DNA from: Rhipidocladum racemiflorum
Taxonomy: Eukaryota > Streptophyta > Magnoliopsida > Poales > Poaceae
Length of the DNA stretch: 64,000 bases
Assembly: GCA_036346355.1 (NCBI GenBank)
Contig: CM070580.1
Coordinates: 21,257,374-21,321,373 of the forward strand
Reading direction: 5' to 3'
Position numbers and translations under genes: made by a program. A model generated the notes under the pieces. That model searched no databases and had not been told where the DNA came from. It worked only from the letters and a program-made list of their open reading frames with translations. This document shows positions 32,916-43,228 of the stretch, piece by piece. Within the stretch, counting starts at the first letter, position 1. Each line of letters starts with the position of its first letter.

Positions 32916-33288
32916 AAAATGGTTGCATACTCTTGGGAGTATGTACTCCCACTCTCAATATACTGCATAAATGATGTTATTATACTTCTTTATCCTTTTG
33001 AGTATACTCTAATACTAATTATATGATACTCCAAAGTGAGTTTCACGAAAAATTTTATCAAAACCGACACTTTATAGCATAGTTTGTTTATATACTCTTT
33101 TTATACATGAAAAACGGTATATAGCAAGAAATAAATAGCTCTGATGATTTTTTTTCACAACGTCGCATTGTAGTATTTTAGAATTATTATTGGAGTATAC
33201 TGAAAATGATAAAAGAGTATAACACATTCGTTTAAGTGGTATACTGGATGTGGGAGTACGTACTCTCAAGAGTACAGAAAAGGCTTCC
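32914..33288. mobile_element. Micron-like microsatellite-bounded element B, 375 bp
   Basis: The left end reads ggaaaatggttgcatactct then tgggagtatgtactcccac. The right end, inverted, reads ggaagccttttctgtactct then tgagagtacgtactcccac. Each end contains a short palindrome around gtac. Bounded by (TA)n on the left and a TA-rich microsatellite on the right (33289-33337). Different sequence from element A but the same architecture. Confidence 0.65.
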
Positions 33289-33337
33289 TATATATATATA
33301 TGTATATATATGTATATATATATATGTATACATATAT
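33289..33337. repeat. TA-rich microsatellite with tg interruptions
   Basis: A tatatata run interrupted by tgta and cata units, adjoining element B. Confidence 0.95.
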
Positions 33338-33490
33338 CTCGAAAAATAATTCTATAATATCATAATTTTAATAGATTTTATAAATACATTATAATCGAAA
33401 TTAGTAATCAAAACTATATTTTAAAAGTCATGTTGATATCTAAGACAATAATTTTAACAATGTGTAATTGAAGGAAGGGCAGTACTAGCA

Positions 33491-33712
33491 GCCGGACGTC
33501 TGATTTTTTTTAAAATTTTGGACGCCCGCGCAACATTTTTTTTACTGTTTGCAACATTTATTTTCAACGTTCGCAACATTTTTTTCACTTTTGAAACATT
33601 TACTGTTTGTCGAATGAAAATGTTGCATGCGTAGGAGAAAAATGTTGCATGTGTAGAAAAAAAATGTTGCATGCGTAGAAAAAAATGTTGCGGTAGAAAT
33701 CAGACGTCCGAA
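33491..33712. mobile_element. Short TIR element (MITE), superfamily undetermined
   Basis: Perfect 14-bp inverted ends CGGACGTCTGATTT. The interior has repeated gcaacattt/aaatgttgc in opposite orientations, so most of the element can fold back. Flanking direct repeats cagtacta (33480-33487 and 33748-33755) lie slightly outside and may mark the true target duplication. A similar gcgtccgaaaaaatg / cggacgtcc pair near 37885-37920 suggests more copies. Confidence 0.55.
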
Positions 33713-34178
33713 CTGTAGCATTACCGTTGAAGGAAACAGTAGACTAACAGTACTACCGTTCAAGAGTTGCGCACGGCATGGCAGTGTTTTTTTCACATTC
33801 ACGTCCTCCGGTTTGCGCGTAAACTTGCTCTAAAAAAACGCTTGAGAGTACATACACTGACTCTGAGCAAAAATACAGTATATAGCGGTTGAGTTACGTA
33901 CACAGCAAACGTGAGCCTACTGCCAGCATACAGTATTTTCCTTTGGTAACGAGATGCAGGAGATCCAAAACAATCCATCGAAAGAAAAATAAATGTTCCA
34001 TCTTCATTTGCTACCTCAACTTGTCAAGTCTCAACACGAACACGATAGCCTCCAAAATTTTGTTGCTTTCCTTCGTCGGTCGGTTCAGCAGCCAACGAGC
34101 GGCTTATTATTGGAGTATCACACGGCAGGCGGACAGGCGGCGAGAGTGCATGCGATGCGAGCGAGTAGTAGCTCAGAC

Positions 34179-37100
34179 TCAGAGTAGCACGGGAACGAAG
34201 TAGGACTTGACGTCGTCGCTCGCCCACTGCAGGCCGTTCCACCAGTGCTTGTCGCACTCCACCCGCGCCTTGCCCTGCCCGCTCGCCGGCCGCATCGGTA
34301 TGCTCCTCAGCCGCGGGCACCCCCTCGTCTGCACCCGCCGCAGCTCCGGGAACGCGCACTCCGCCCCGCCGTCGCGGACGGCCTCCAGCCTCGGCAGCCC
34401 CAGCAGCGCCAGCAGCCTCAGCCGCTGGAACGTCACCACCTCCTCGGCCGCGGTGCCCCCGTCCGCGGCGCCGCCCAGCACCCTCGTCAGCCCGTTGCAC
34501 CCGCTGAGGTTGAGCGACTCCAGGCAGGGGAGGTGCTGCACCCACGTCAGGTGCGTCAGGCTGTGGCACGCGCCGAGGGCCACCTCGCGGAGGTTGGACA
34601 CCGCGCCGTGGGACCACGCCACGCTGCGCAGCCGCGTGAGGAACCCGAACTTGACGACCTCCAGACTCGGCGCGTACGCGTCGGCGACGAGCTGCTCGAT
34701 GTCGGACGAGTAGACCACCAGCTCCCTCAGGTTCTCCTGCACGCCGCCGAACTCCACCGCGTGCTGCGCGGACAGCAGCGGCAGGGACAGCGCGCCGTCC
34801 AGCTTGCGCAGGTGGAGCGACCGGGCGCGCACGCCAGGCGCCAGACTCGCGAGCCTCGCCACGTCGCGGGTGCTGTCCAGCCAGATGCCCAGCGACGCCA
34901 CGCGCGCGCCGCTGCTCTCGAGATCATCGATGACCGGCGCGACGTAGTCGTCCGCGACGGAGACGATGCTCGCCGTGAACACCTCCAGGACCTGCAGCTT
35001 CCTGAGCCGCGAGATCAGCCCCGGGGGTATGGTGATCTGGATGTAGTAGTTGTCGCGCAGGTAGAGGTACTTGAGCCGGCTCAGGTTGCTCAGCTCCATC
35101 GGCAGCGACAGGATCCGGTTCTTGGATAGGTTGAGGTACTCCAGGTTGACCAAGCAGCAGATCTCCATCGGGAACGCGTCCGTTATGCCGGTGTCCTCAA
35201 GGTCAAGGTACGTGAGCTTGGTGAAATGCTGGATCGCCTGGAGCATCCTCCGCGGAAGGGCGCGGTTGCCCTGGAGCATCAGCGACGCCGGCTGCGCGTC
35301 CGAGAGGGCGCCGCCGGCCTTCGCCGGGGCCTCCTCGATGCTGTTGTGCATCAGGGACACTCGCCGCGCGTCGCGCCACAGCGCCTCGTCGCGGGGCGGC
35401 TCCCTGAGCCCAGCGCCCGCGCGGACCAGCCACTTGCCGGGCGCGAACCGGATCGCCGCGTCGCGGACGACGTCGTGCAGCCTGACGTGCCTGTCGGACG
35501 GGTACATGTTGTACCGGTGATTGTCGCCCTGCTCCAGCAGGCGCGCGGCCTCCAGGGTGGAGATCGCCGAGTGCGCGAACCGGTTCGCCTCGTCGACGTC
35601 GGCGAGCAGGCCGAGCCCGATCCAGCACTGCACGAGCTCGTCCTTGGAGATGCTGTGATCCTCCGGCCAGAGCGCGCAGGTCAGGAAGCACTCCCTCACC
35701 ACATCGCTCTCCAGGTTGTCGAAGCAGAACTTCACCAGAGGGTGCGTGCTCTTGTCCGTGCCGGGCGCAGTGCTGGAGAGCTGTGACCTCTTGAGCGTGT
35801 CGAGTGCATTACCCCACTCCTCCGGTGTACGTTTATCTGACATGGCGCGCCCGATGGTGACGAGGGCCAGAGGCAGGCCCTTGCATTCTTCAGCCACCTG
35901 TTTAGTGGTAGAACAGGTTATTAGTACTAGCGCAGGAAGATCCAAGAAATCAAGTGTGTGATCTGAACAAATCTGAACCACTGAAGCCTTAGATAAGATA
36001 CATCAACTGAACAGAAACTGTCTGTCCATGACGAGATGTCCTAGAACAAGTTAGCGCAGGAAGATCGAAGAGATCACGTTTGCCATTGAGAATATAGGTT
36101 TTTTGACTCGCAAAAAATAATAAAAACAATACTGTCTAGACATTTTTTGAAGGACTAGTTGGACATAACTTTTTTAGATAATGGAATAATATATTAATCT
36201 TCCGATTTCTGCACCTTGAGATGCACACAGTCATAACGTTTATTACAGAGTTGCAACTAAAATGTTGTCAATGAGAAATCCATAAAAACAATCTTAACAA
36301 TCGACAATCATAAATAAGCAACATTGAGAAGGCTAAAAACTCATCCAAAATTCTCAAACTGCACACAATCTTGTGCAAAACCTCCATCCATGACTTAAGA
36401 AAATTTCTCGAACCACTAGTTGGACATATGCCACTCCAAAAGATGGCACTTTGAAAAGTGCCACTCCAAAACATGAAATTGGAAATTTACCACTCTAAAA
36501 CTTGCACTTTGGATATTTGCTTTTGCCCTTGCTTCTCCCTTCTTCCTCCCACCGGCTGTCGCGTCCGCATCTTTGGCGAGCGGGTCAACCAATGGAACTA
36601 CCACACTCACACCACCTTCGCAGCCGCCACATGAAACCGAGCTCAAAAATTAAAGGTGAAACCAAATTCAGGTACAATCTCAAAGTGGAGATTAACAGTT
36701 CCATCCAAATCAGGTGGAAACCAGTAGCTCGTGCGGCAGCACCCTCTGTTAGCCGTGTGTGTCCTTGTCGTCCGGGTATGTGTCCTGCGCTCGTCTGATG
36801 ACCACCGCCCTGCGCCAGCGTTGCCCCCGCCATAATCCCCACCGGTGTCCCACACTGCCGCGCAAATTGGAGAGCTTGGATGGCATGGACACGGTTGGGA
36901 CCAAGCAGCTTGTGGCTGGAGGGGAGGCGGCGACAGCTGGCTCATGCCTAGAGGATGGCAGTAGAGTGGCACCTAGCCGGAGGGGAGGATGGCATCGGTC
37001 GGCTCGTGCCTAGAGGATTGCAACGGAGTGGCTCGGCTTCACGGCGAATGAGGAGATACGACGAGGGATTGCAGAGGCACGACTCTGCAGTGGTCATCAG

Positions 37101-39457
37101 AGGTGGCGTGGCTTGGCCGAAGGAGGCAGACGACAGGAGGGAGGTTGCCATCGTAGCCGAAGGAGGCAAATGGCGGGTGGGAGGCAGCCGGTCAGGAGGA
37201 AGAAGAGAGGGGCAAGGGTAAAAGTGTTTAAGAGTGGCAAAATTCCAAAGTGCCAAGTTTTGGAGAGGCAAATTTCCAATTTCATGTTTTGGAGTGGTAT
37301 TTTTCAAAGTGCTATCTTTTGTAGTGGCATATATCCAACTTTGCCCCCTTTTTTTTGCAAGCAATACAATTCAAAGGACGTAACTCACACACACACACAC
37401 TCCATAGTCGGGTCCGGTGAACCCGAACCCTAATGGACCTCGCCTCTGGTGATGTGATAGGCACTACCATCGGAAAGAAGAGGAAGATGCTGGCCAAGCA
37501 CAAGTTTGAAGCAAATCCAAAGATAGGCCTATGGATTAGAGAGAGAAAACAAACGTTCCCCATTCCCGCCATCACACCCACTGATAGCGGGGAGTGTGGG
37601 TGCCAAACGCATCCCCCACGGCCGTGGGATATCAGATGTCTAGCACCATCCCCACACTAAACTCGAATAATCAACTCACCCATCTCTCACCGTATCGCAA
37701 TTACCTACCACAAATGATCCCATGGCCACCATTGGCCAGCCATCAAAATCTATGGCTGGTTGATCCATTGAACCAAAAAAAAAAAGGTAAATTTTTCTTC
37801 GAAACATTTTTTTTCTAAGCACGTTACAAAAAAATGTTTCACTACGTTCAAAAATATATATCACATGTTCAAAAAAAATGTTGCGACGGCGTCCGAAAAA
37901 ATGAAAAAATCGGACGTCCACTGCAAGTTTTTCCAAAAAAAAAACGCATGAGTCTCGAGATTATGATTGAATGGGTCAAAACTCAAAAGTGTATAATATT
38001 TTTTTTAGGGGGATCAGCTATCTTAATGATATCGAATCTCGAGGAACGATCCAATGGATAAAAAGTAACTAGCATTTTCAAGATAAATCAACCAGCTAAT
38101 ACTCTATCTGTCTAAGTTTATAAGGCGTATTTTTTTAATAGTTTTATCCATAAATATAGAGCGTATTTCGTATTCCAATACAACGTTAATGTGATGTTCT
38201 TTTTATACTCCTAATAAATATCCATTTTTATTTTATATTCTCATGCATTAAATAGTGCTTAGTGATAATAATTAGGAGTAATCTAGCTATCTTAATATGT
38301 TTTTAATCTATATAGTAAGGAGAAAGTCGCCATATAAACTTGAACGAGGGAATAAATAGCAAATCCCTAGAAATGCAGCGTATGATTTGAAAAAACCTAA
38401 GGCTTTCAGGCGTAGATAAGATAAATCAAGTGATTACCTGTCTTGCAAGTGTGGAAATTTGAGGGTTGCGACGGATGGCCTCCTGGCCAGCATTGGCTTG
38501 AAACAGGCTCCACGCGTACTCCTCGTTCAAGCACTCCATCTTGATCTTCTTGCGGCAGCCCATGTCGGCGCAGACCGCCTCGCTCCTCGACGCCATGACC
38601 ACCTTCCTCACCCGCCCGGCCACCACGCCAAAGGGCTGCGGAATGCCGACCCTCTCCAGGTCCAGGCGCTCCCACACGCCGTCCAGCAGCAGGAGGAAGC
38701 TCTTGTCCCTCAGGAAGCTCAGGATGCCGCCGGCCTGCGCCTGCTCGGTGGGCGCGTCCCGCAGGCCGAGCACGGCCACGACCTCCCTCTGGAGTTTGGC
38801 CACCGTGCAGTCCCTGGAGGCCGCCACGAGCAGGACGTGGTCGAAGAAGGGCGCGACGCGGCCGCAGTCGTCGCGCACCTGCTTCAGCACCGTGGTCTTG
38901 CCCACGCCGCCGGTGCCCCAGACCCCGAGCGCGGCGTCGCAGTCGCCGAGGAAGCGGAGTGCCTCGTTGAGGTAGGCCCTGGTGAACGCCGTCTCGGGCG
39001 GGAGCTCCAGCTCCTCGGGCTGGCGGATCAGGGGCGGTGGCGCCTGGGGCGTGGCCAGCGCGGCCTCGAGCAGCGCTGCGCCGTGATCCCGGAGCGCGCG
39101 CACGGCCTTGAGCTGCTGCTCGGCCAGCCCGGCGATGGGACCGGTGGAGAGGAAGTACTGCACGAGGCGGAACACGTAGAGCTGGCCGCCGCCGTGGCGT
39201 GCCTTGATGGACGCGACCTCGTCCTGCGTCTCCTGCACGCGGTGCAGCCACGCGCGGAGCTGCTCCGACTCCGGCACCGCGTCCAGCTGCTTAAGCACGT
39301 CGACCCGCAGCTGCATCAGGGCCTCCACGGCGTCGGCGAGCTCCTTGACGCGCTTGTCCGCGTCGGCCAGCGGCTGCCACCACTTGCCGAAGAAGAGCAC
39401 GAGGAGCGCCCCGCCGAGGGCGAGCGACGCGAGCACGGCCGCGAGCTGCATCTCCAT
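34179..39457 (-). CDS. NBS-LRR (RPS2-like) disease resistance protein, two exons, 912 residues
   Basis: Exon 1 is 39457-38438 and exon 2 is 35897-34179, with a 2540-bp phase-0 intron (cag|gtaatc ... aacag|gtggct). The start chosen is ATG 39457 (MEMQLAAVLAS), since residues upstream are not domain-like; a second ATG lies at 39451. Order: hydrophobic N-terminal segment (about 5-24), helical region with KRVKELADAVEAL (35-48), P-loop GTGGVGKTT (181-189), kinase-2 FLLLLDGVW (254-262), RNBS-B-like KVVMASRSEAV (285-295), GLPLAL (347-352), RNBS-D CFLTCALWPED (410-420), MHD-equivalent RLHD (479-482), leucine-rich repeats (about 566-875), ending ECDKHWWNGLQW. Such receptors sense pathogen effectors and trigger defence. 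The frame is intact, so probably functional. Kinase-2 has G where most relatives have a second D. Confidence 0.92.
36418..37340. mobile_element. Long-TIR transposon in the NBS-LRR intron (Mutator-like?), 0.9 kb
   Basis: Inverted repeats of about 130-145 bp: left 36418-36550 (agttggacatatgccactcc) and right 37195-37340 (whose complement starts agttggatatatgccactac). Identity is high with one larger gap. The interior (36551-37194) is GC-rich with frames on both strands but no domain. Long TIRs around GC-rich foreign-looking sequence resemble non-autonomous Mutator or Pack-MULE elements. I could not define a 9-bp target duplication, so the superfamily is uncertain. Confidence 0.65.
38102..38352. 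mobile_element. Stowaway-like MITE in the NBS-LRR intron
   Basis: TA-flanked. The left end ctctatctgtctaagtttat and the complement of the right end ttccctcgttcaagtttat align well, continuing as aaggcg/atggcg. Typical Stowaway interior (tatagagcgtatttcg...). About 250 bp. Confidence 0.65.
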
Positions 39458-39773
39458 CGGTCTCGCAGCCAGCCAAGATAAACCGGTGGCGCGCCTCGAT
39501 CTTCTCCGGTACGTACAGCGGCGCGGAGGCGGAGCTACCAAAGTAGGGGGGAACTGAAGAAGGGGGCAAGGCAATGGCGTGCGTGAAGTGGGAGTGGACG
39601 CGATGGAGGCGGGTTTAAGTGGAGTGGGGGAGTTAGTAGTTGGGGGGGTGTTAATGTCGCAATCAAGGCGTGGGCGAAATTAGTTGGACGCTTGTCTGTG
39701 GGAGTCACGAAAAGCGACGCTGGAGCCTGGTATTGAAATTGATTGCTCGGGCGAGAAGACACCGCCGATCATA

Positions 39774-40026
39774 CTCCCTCCGTGACAAATTTTTTTTGTC
39801 CATTTGGACGTTGACACGGTCCAAAACACAGTTTTCGATTATCAATTTTTATTATAATAAATTTAAAAAATTTAATAAAATTATAATAAAAGTACTTCTC
39901 AAAATAAATATACACACATAATTTTATGTCTTCAATTTAAATATTTAAAAAGATATTATCAGTTAAAGTTTCGAAAGTTGGACTATATCTATATCCAAAA
40001 CGATAGCAATTTCTGATTAGAGGGAG
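39774..40026. mobile_element. Stowaway MITE upstream of the NBS-LRR gene, 253 bp
   Basis: Starts CTCCCTCCGTGACAAATT and ends TTTCTGATTAGAGGGAG, each flanked by TA (39772-39773, 40027-40028). It lies about 320 bp upstream of the NBS-LRR start codon, inside the probable promoter. Confidence 0.9.
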
Positions 40027-40029
40027 TAC

Positions 40030-41578
40030 TAATTTTCTTTTTAACAATGCCCGACGTAAAATTGAAATTTTCTTTTTCTGAAGGCTGCATGAAATTGAAC
40101 CGGTAGCATAAGCCACCTACCCACAAGCTCTCCGCTACGTTGAGTGAATTTTGATAGAGCGCTCGTATGGTGAGGATTTTATTTGCAAAATTGTTTGATT
40201 CGGACTCGGGTGCGAATTTTTGTAACCACAAGACTCTTTTGCAAAAGAATCGGTAGAGGACCTATACATAATTTTAGAATGCATGGAGAATCTTTTTGCG
40301 AAATAGCTGGTGATGAGGTGGCACTCGTTGGAGCCGGCATTCTTTTCCGTTTTAAGATATTAGATAGGGTGTTGCTAGCGCTCGAACGTACGATGGGAAC
40401 TTTCCCATTGACGGTCCCCTTTCCAAACGGTGCAACATTTGAGAATAATATACGGAACAAATGACATCAATAGTTGCAACAAAAATATCATCAACAGGTG
40501 CTGCAAATAGGCAACAACGAATATATCACGGGTGCATCAAATAGCCAACACTCCACAATAACACATCCAATGGAGTGCAACAAAAAAAAAGGATGGTTAA
40601 CATTTCATACTAACTTATGAAATATTTTTATTTCACGTGTGCAACAATGATAAGCAACAGTTGCAACATAAAAATTGTTTTGGAAAAAAAAACCCACTCT
40701 CTCAATAAAAAAAATTACTACAGCATTAAAAGATAACACCATCGGCATTTAAACAGAGAAGATAGAACATTTTTGCAATAGCAAAGTGCAAATTTTTAAG
40801 AATGGTTACTGCAACGTTCAAGAAACGTATTCCCAACATCTCAAATCACCAATTGTAACAAAAAAAACCAAATTGCCGCAGCAAACACATGGCTCACCAT
40901 CCTCACTCTTTGTACATACCTTGAACTGTTGAAGGAACAGGACAGAGGAGGCCTAGGCCTGTAACTCGTAGGAGAGGTGGAACCCGCAGTCGAGGAGCCC
41001 ACAGTGCCATCGTCGCAGTTGGCACAACCATTGTTCCCGGCTGCCTTCTCCTTGAAGAACTTGAACTTGCACCACTAAAACATGCTGGTCCAAGGAGAGG
41101 TGGCAGATTGGCAGCGGGTGGGCAGGCGGGCGACTCAAGCGAAAGCGGCAGCGGTGGAGGCCGACGTGGAGGGGTAGGAGGCGGGTGGAGATCCGGTGAG
41201 AGAGAGACTACGGCGACGAGCTTAGCCACCGGAGGGGAGAAGGCGAGCCATTGGTGGGATTCAGGGGTGGAGCTTGGTTGCTACCTGTGTTGGTCACCAT
41301 GTGAGTTGCGTAACAGAGCAAAGGAAAGCATTATGAGATGATTGTAGAGCAGTGGGGATTGGGAGTGGGAGATGTCTGAATTTTTGTTCGAGTCGGACGC
41401 ACGAGCGGTAGGATTATCGTATTAGATATGTCTGGGAAAAAAGTTAGGTTCAATACCAAAATGGTAGAAGAAATTTTTTTGTTTTGTTTAGCTTTGTTTC
41501 AATAAGTATATAAACCCGAGTTAAAGCTAAAGCAAAACAAACGAGTGTAATTGGAGCAATTTTGAAAGAAACGATAGG
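40030..41578. other. Intergenic, repeat-derived, no gene
   Basis: Sequence rich in gcaaca/ttgcaac words (40430-40900), a pattern also seen near 33530-33700 and 37830-37890, then a GC-rich patch (40900-41300) with domain-less frames. No terminal repeats could be paired with confidence. Confidence 0.4.
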
Positions 41579-41586
41579 AGCTCTGC

Positions 41587-42346
41587 TAGTGGCGGAGCCA
41601 GCAAATTCTAAAGAAGGGGGCCAAGAATTAAGTGAACCTCTACTAGTAAGTACAATATGTAACACTTATAATTTGCAAGAATTTATGAATGAAAACGTAC
41701 CACTAATTATTTCACATGAGGCATAGTTGATATTTGCATCGAACATGAGAGGCCAGTTTAATATCGGCGACTCAGTGTCTCGGCGAGATCGTGACGCCAA
41801 GCGCCAGCGACGCTAGCAATCGGACGCCGGGACATAGAAGTTGCGAACTCGCGATCGCTCCACACGCCGGGACTCAGAAGCCGCCCGCACGCGATCGCTC
41901 CAGACCGATATTCGGTCTCCCTCCCGTGCTCATGTTCGATACTTCAATTCGTTCTCCTAGGCAGGGGTGTAAATCGAGCCAAGTCGTCATTTTTTCGAGC
42001 TTTTTTTGAAATTGACACAATTTGATTTAATATAATTTTATTTACAATTTGGAAGTATTTTTAGAATCGAGCCAACGAGCCGAGCCGAGCCAGAGCAAAA
42101 ACCAATTTCATACAAAATTAACTCATTCAATTATTAATAAAAAAAACGAGTGTAATTGGAGCAAATTTGAACCGAGCCAACGAGCCCCATAAACGAGCTT
42201 TTTTTCCAACCCTGGGCCTCTATCGCTAATCCTGCCTGCTAACGAACTGGACTCTGGAGTGCTGACCGCTGGGCTCCTCAGTCCTAATCGGTAAATCGTG
42301 CAATTGGACGACCGGGGCCCAGGCCCCGGCCTGGGCTCCGCCTCTG
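41587..42346. mobile_element. hAT-like non-autonomous element, 760 bp
   Basis: Left end TAGTGGCGGAGCCAGC, right end (inverted) CAGAGGCGGAGCCCAGG, with a perfect 8-bp target duplication agctctgc (41579-41586 and 42347-42354). The CAG[AT]GGCGGAGCC ends and 8-bp duplication fit hAT elements of grasses. No transposase frame. Confidence 0.9.
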
Positions 42347-42673
42347 AGCTCTGCCATGCATTTAAGAACGAGATCAAGCAGTTCGGAACATACCTATGTC
42401 GGTGCGAACAGTCTGAGCAAAATGATGCAAACAGGAAATAGGAAAGGACTACTGCAGTGACATAGAAAACTAATCTGACAAATAACTAAGTGATAGCAGG
42501 CCCCATTCATCAATCATTTTTCCAAGAGTTGTCTTCCTGTGAAGAGACTCCTCCTGGCTGAGCCTGACTTCTCCTACACAGATGGAAACACCACTAAGCC
42601 ATTTTCTGGACAGGTTTTCCACCTTCGTGACAATGCTGCATTGTGGACAACTCTTGCATGCTAATGTTTCTTG

Positions 42674-42914
42674 TGTTGTGAAACAAGATCGTTCACCCAC
42701 GCCAATCCGCGGCACGCCAAGCAATCACACGAACAGAAGAAAGGAGAAGCACACCATACAAGGGGGAAACCTCTCTCTTTATTCGATTGATCAATTCTGT
42801 ACAAGTCAATGCCCTATATATATAGTGGAGGACTCCTGGAGATAAGTTTGGATTCACCCACATAATAGAGATAGACTCCTAACCGAATACGGTTAGAGTC
42901 TTTATTTCATAACA
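42674..42914 (-). repeat. 3' LTR of the Copia element
   Basis: On minus it starts TGTTATGAAATAAAGACTC next to a purine tract (AAGGGGGAG, rc of 42915-42923). It contains a TATA box (TATATATA, about 42815-42825) and an AATAAA signal (about 42776-42781), in the right order for U3-R. The far end at 42674 (AACA on minus) is inferred from the TGTT...AACA symmetry. Confidence 0.6.
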
Positions 42915-43228
42915 CTCCCCCTTGGGCGAATATCGCGTAATGCATATGTCTCATTAAAAACTCCTCCCAAAAACCCGGTGGGAAAAAAAGGGATGGAGAA
43001 AAGAGTACATTGCACTCGCACTCCGTGTTACACTAGTTGCCTCATTAAAAACCTTCATGTGAGAAAACTTCAGGAAAACTCACAAAGGGAAAAAGAGCAC
43101 AACTTATAATCTTCAAGATATAAACTATGATCTTCAGGATCGAGCAAAATGGATTATGGTTCAGGGATTTACTCCCCCTGAACTATGTAAATTCCTGTGT
43201 TGCCTCATTCCAATGCCATTTACATACT

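Larger units (their letters stand above)
32282..33484. repeat. Stowaway-like MITE split by microsatellites and Micron-like elements
   Basis: A Stowaway-type end (TA then ctccctctaatcataaatag) starts at 32282, followed by typical Stowaway interior to about 32388. Similar AT-rich interior resumes after 33338 and ends near a degenerate gaaggaagggcagta at about 33470-33484. The right terminus is uncertain. Confidence 0.4.
35898..38437 (-). other. Intron of the NBS-LRR gene
   Basis: The junction restores the continuous motif ...LARQ|VAEECKGLPLAL, the expected NB-ARC sequence, with GT and AG borders and no frame change. The intron is long for this class and contains a 0.9-kb TIR element (36418-37340) and a Stowaway-like MITE (38102-38352). 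Confidence 0.9.

Noticed and set aside
34207..35786. Plus-strand frames of up to 294 codons opposite the NBS-LRR exon 2
   Set aside because: Shadow frames of a GC-rich coding exon. The minus frame has NB-ARC and LRR motifs; the plus frames have none.
38426..39574. Start of the NBS-LRR at ATG 39574
   Set aside because: The additional 39 residues are Arg/Pro/Ser-rich without homology-like character; the ATG at 39457 directly precedes the hydrophobic segment and family-like sequence.
40140..41440. Possible TIR pair cgctcgt...acgagcg around the 40-41 kb region
   Set aside because: Only short, poorly aligned matches; no target duplication, so not called as an element.
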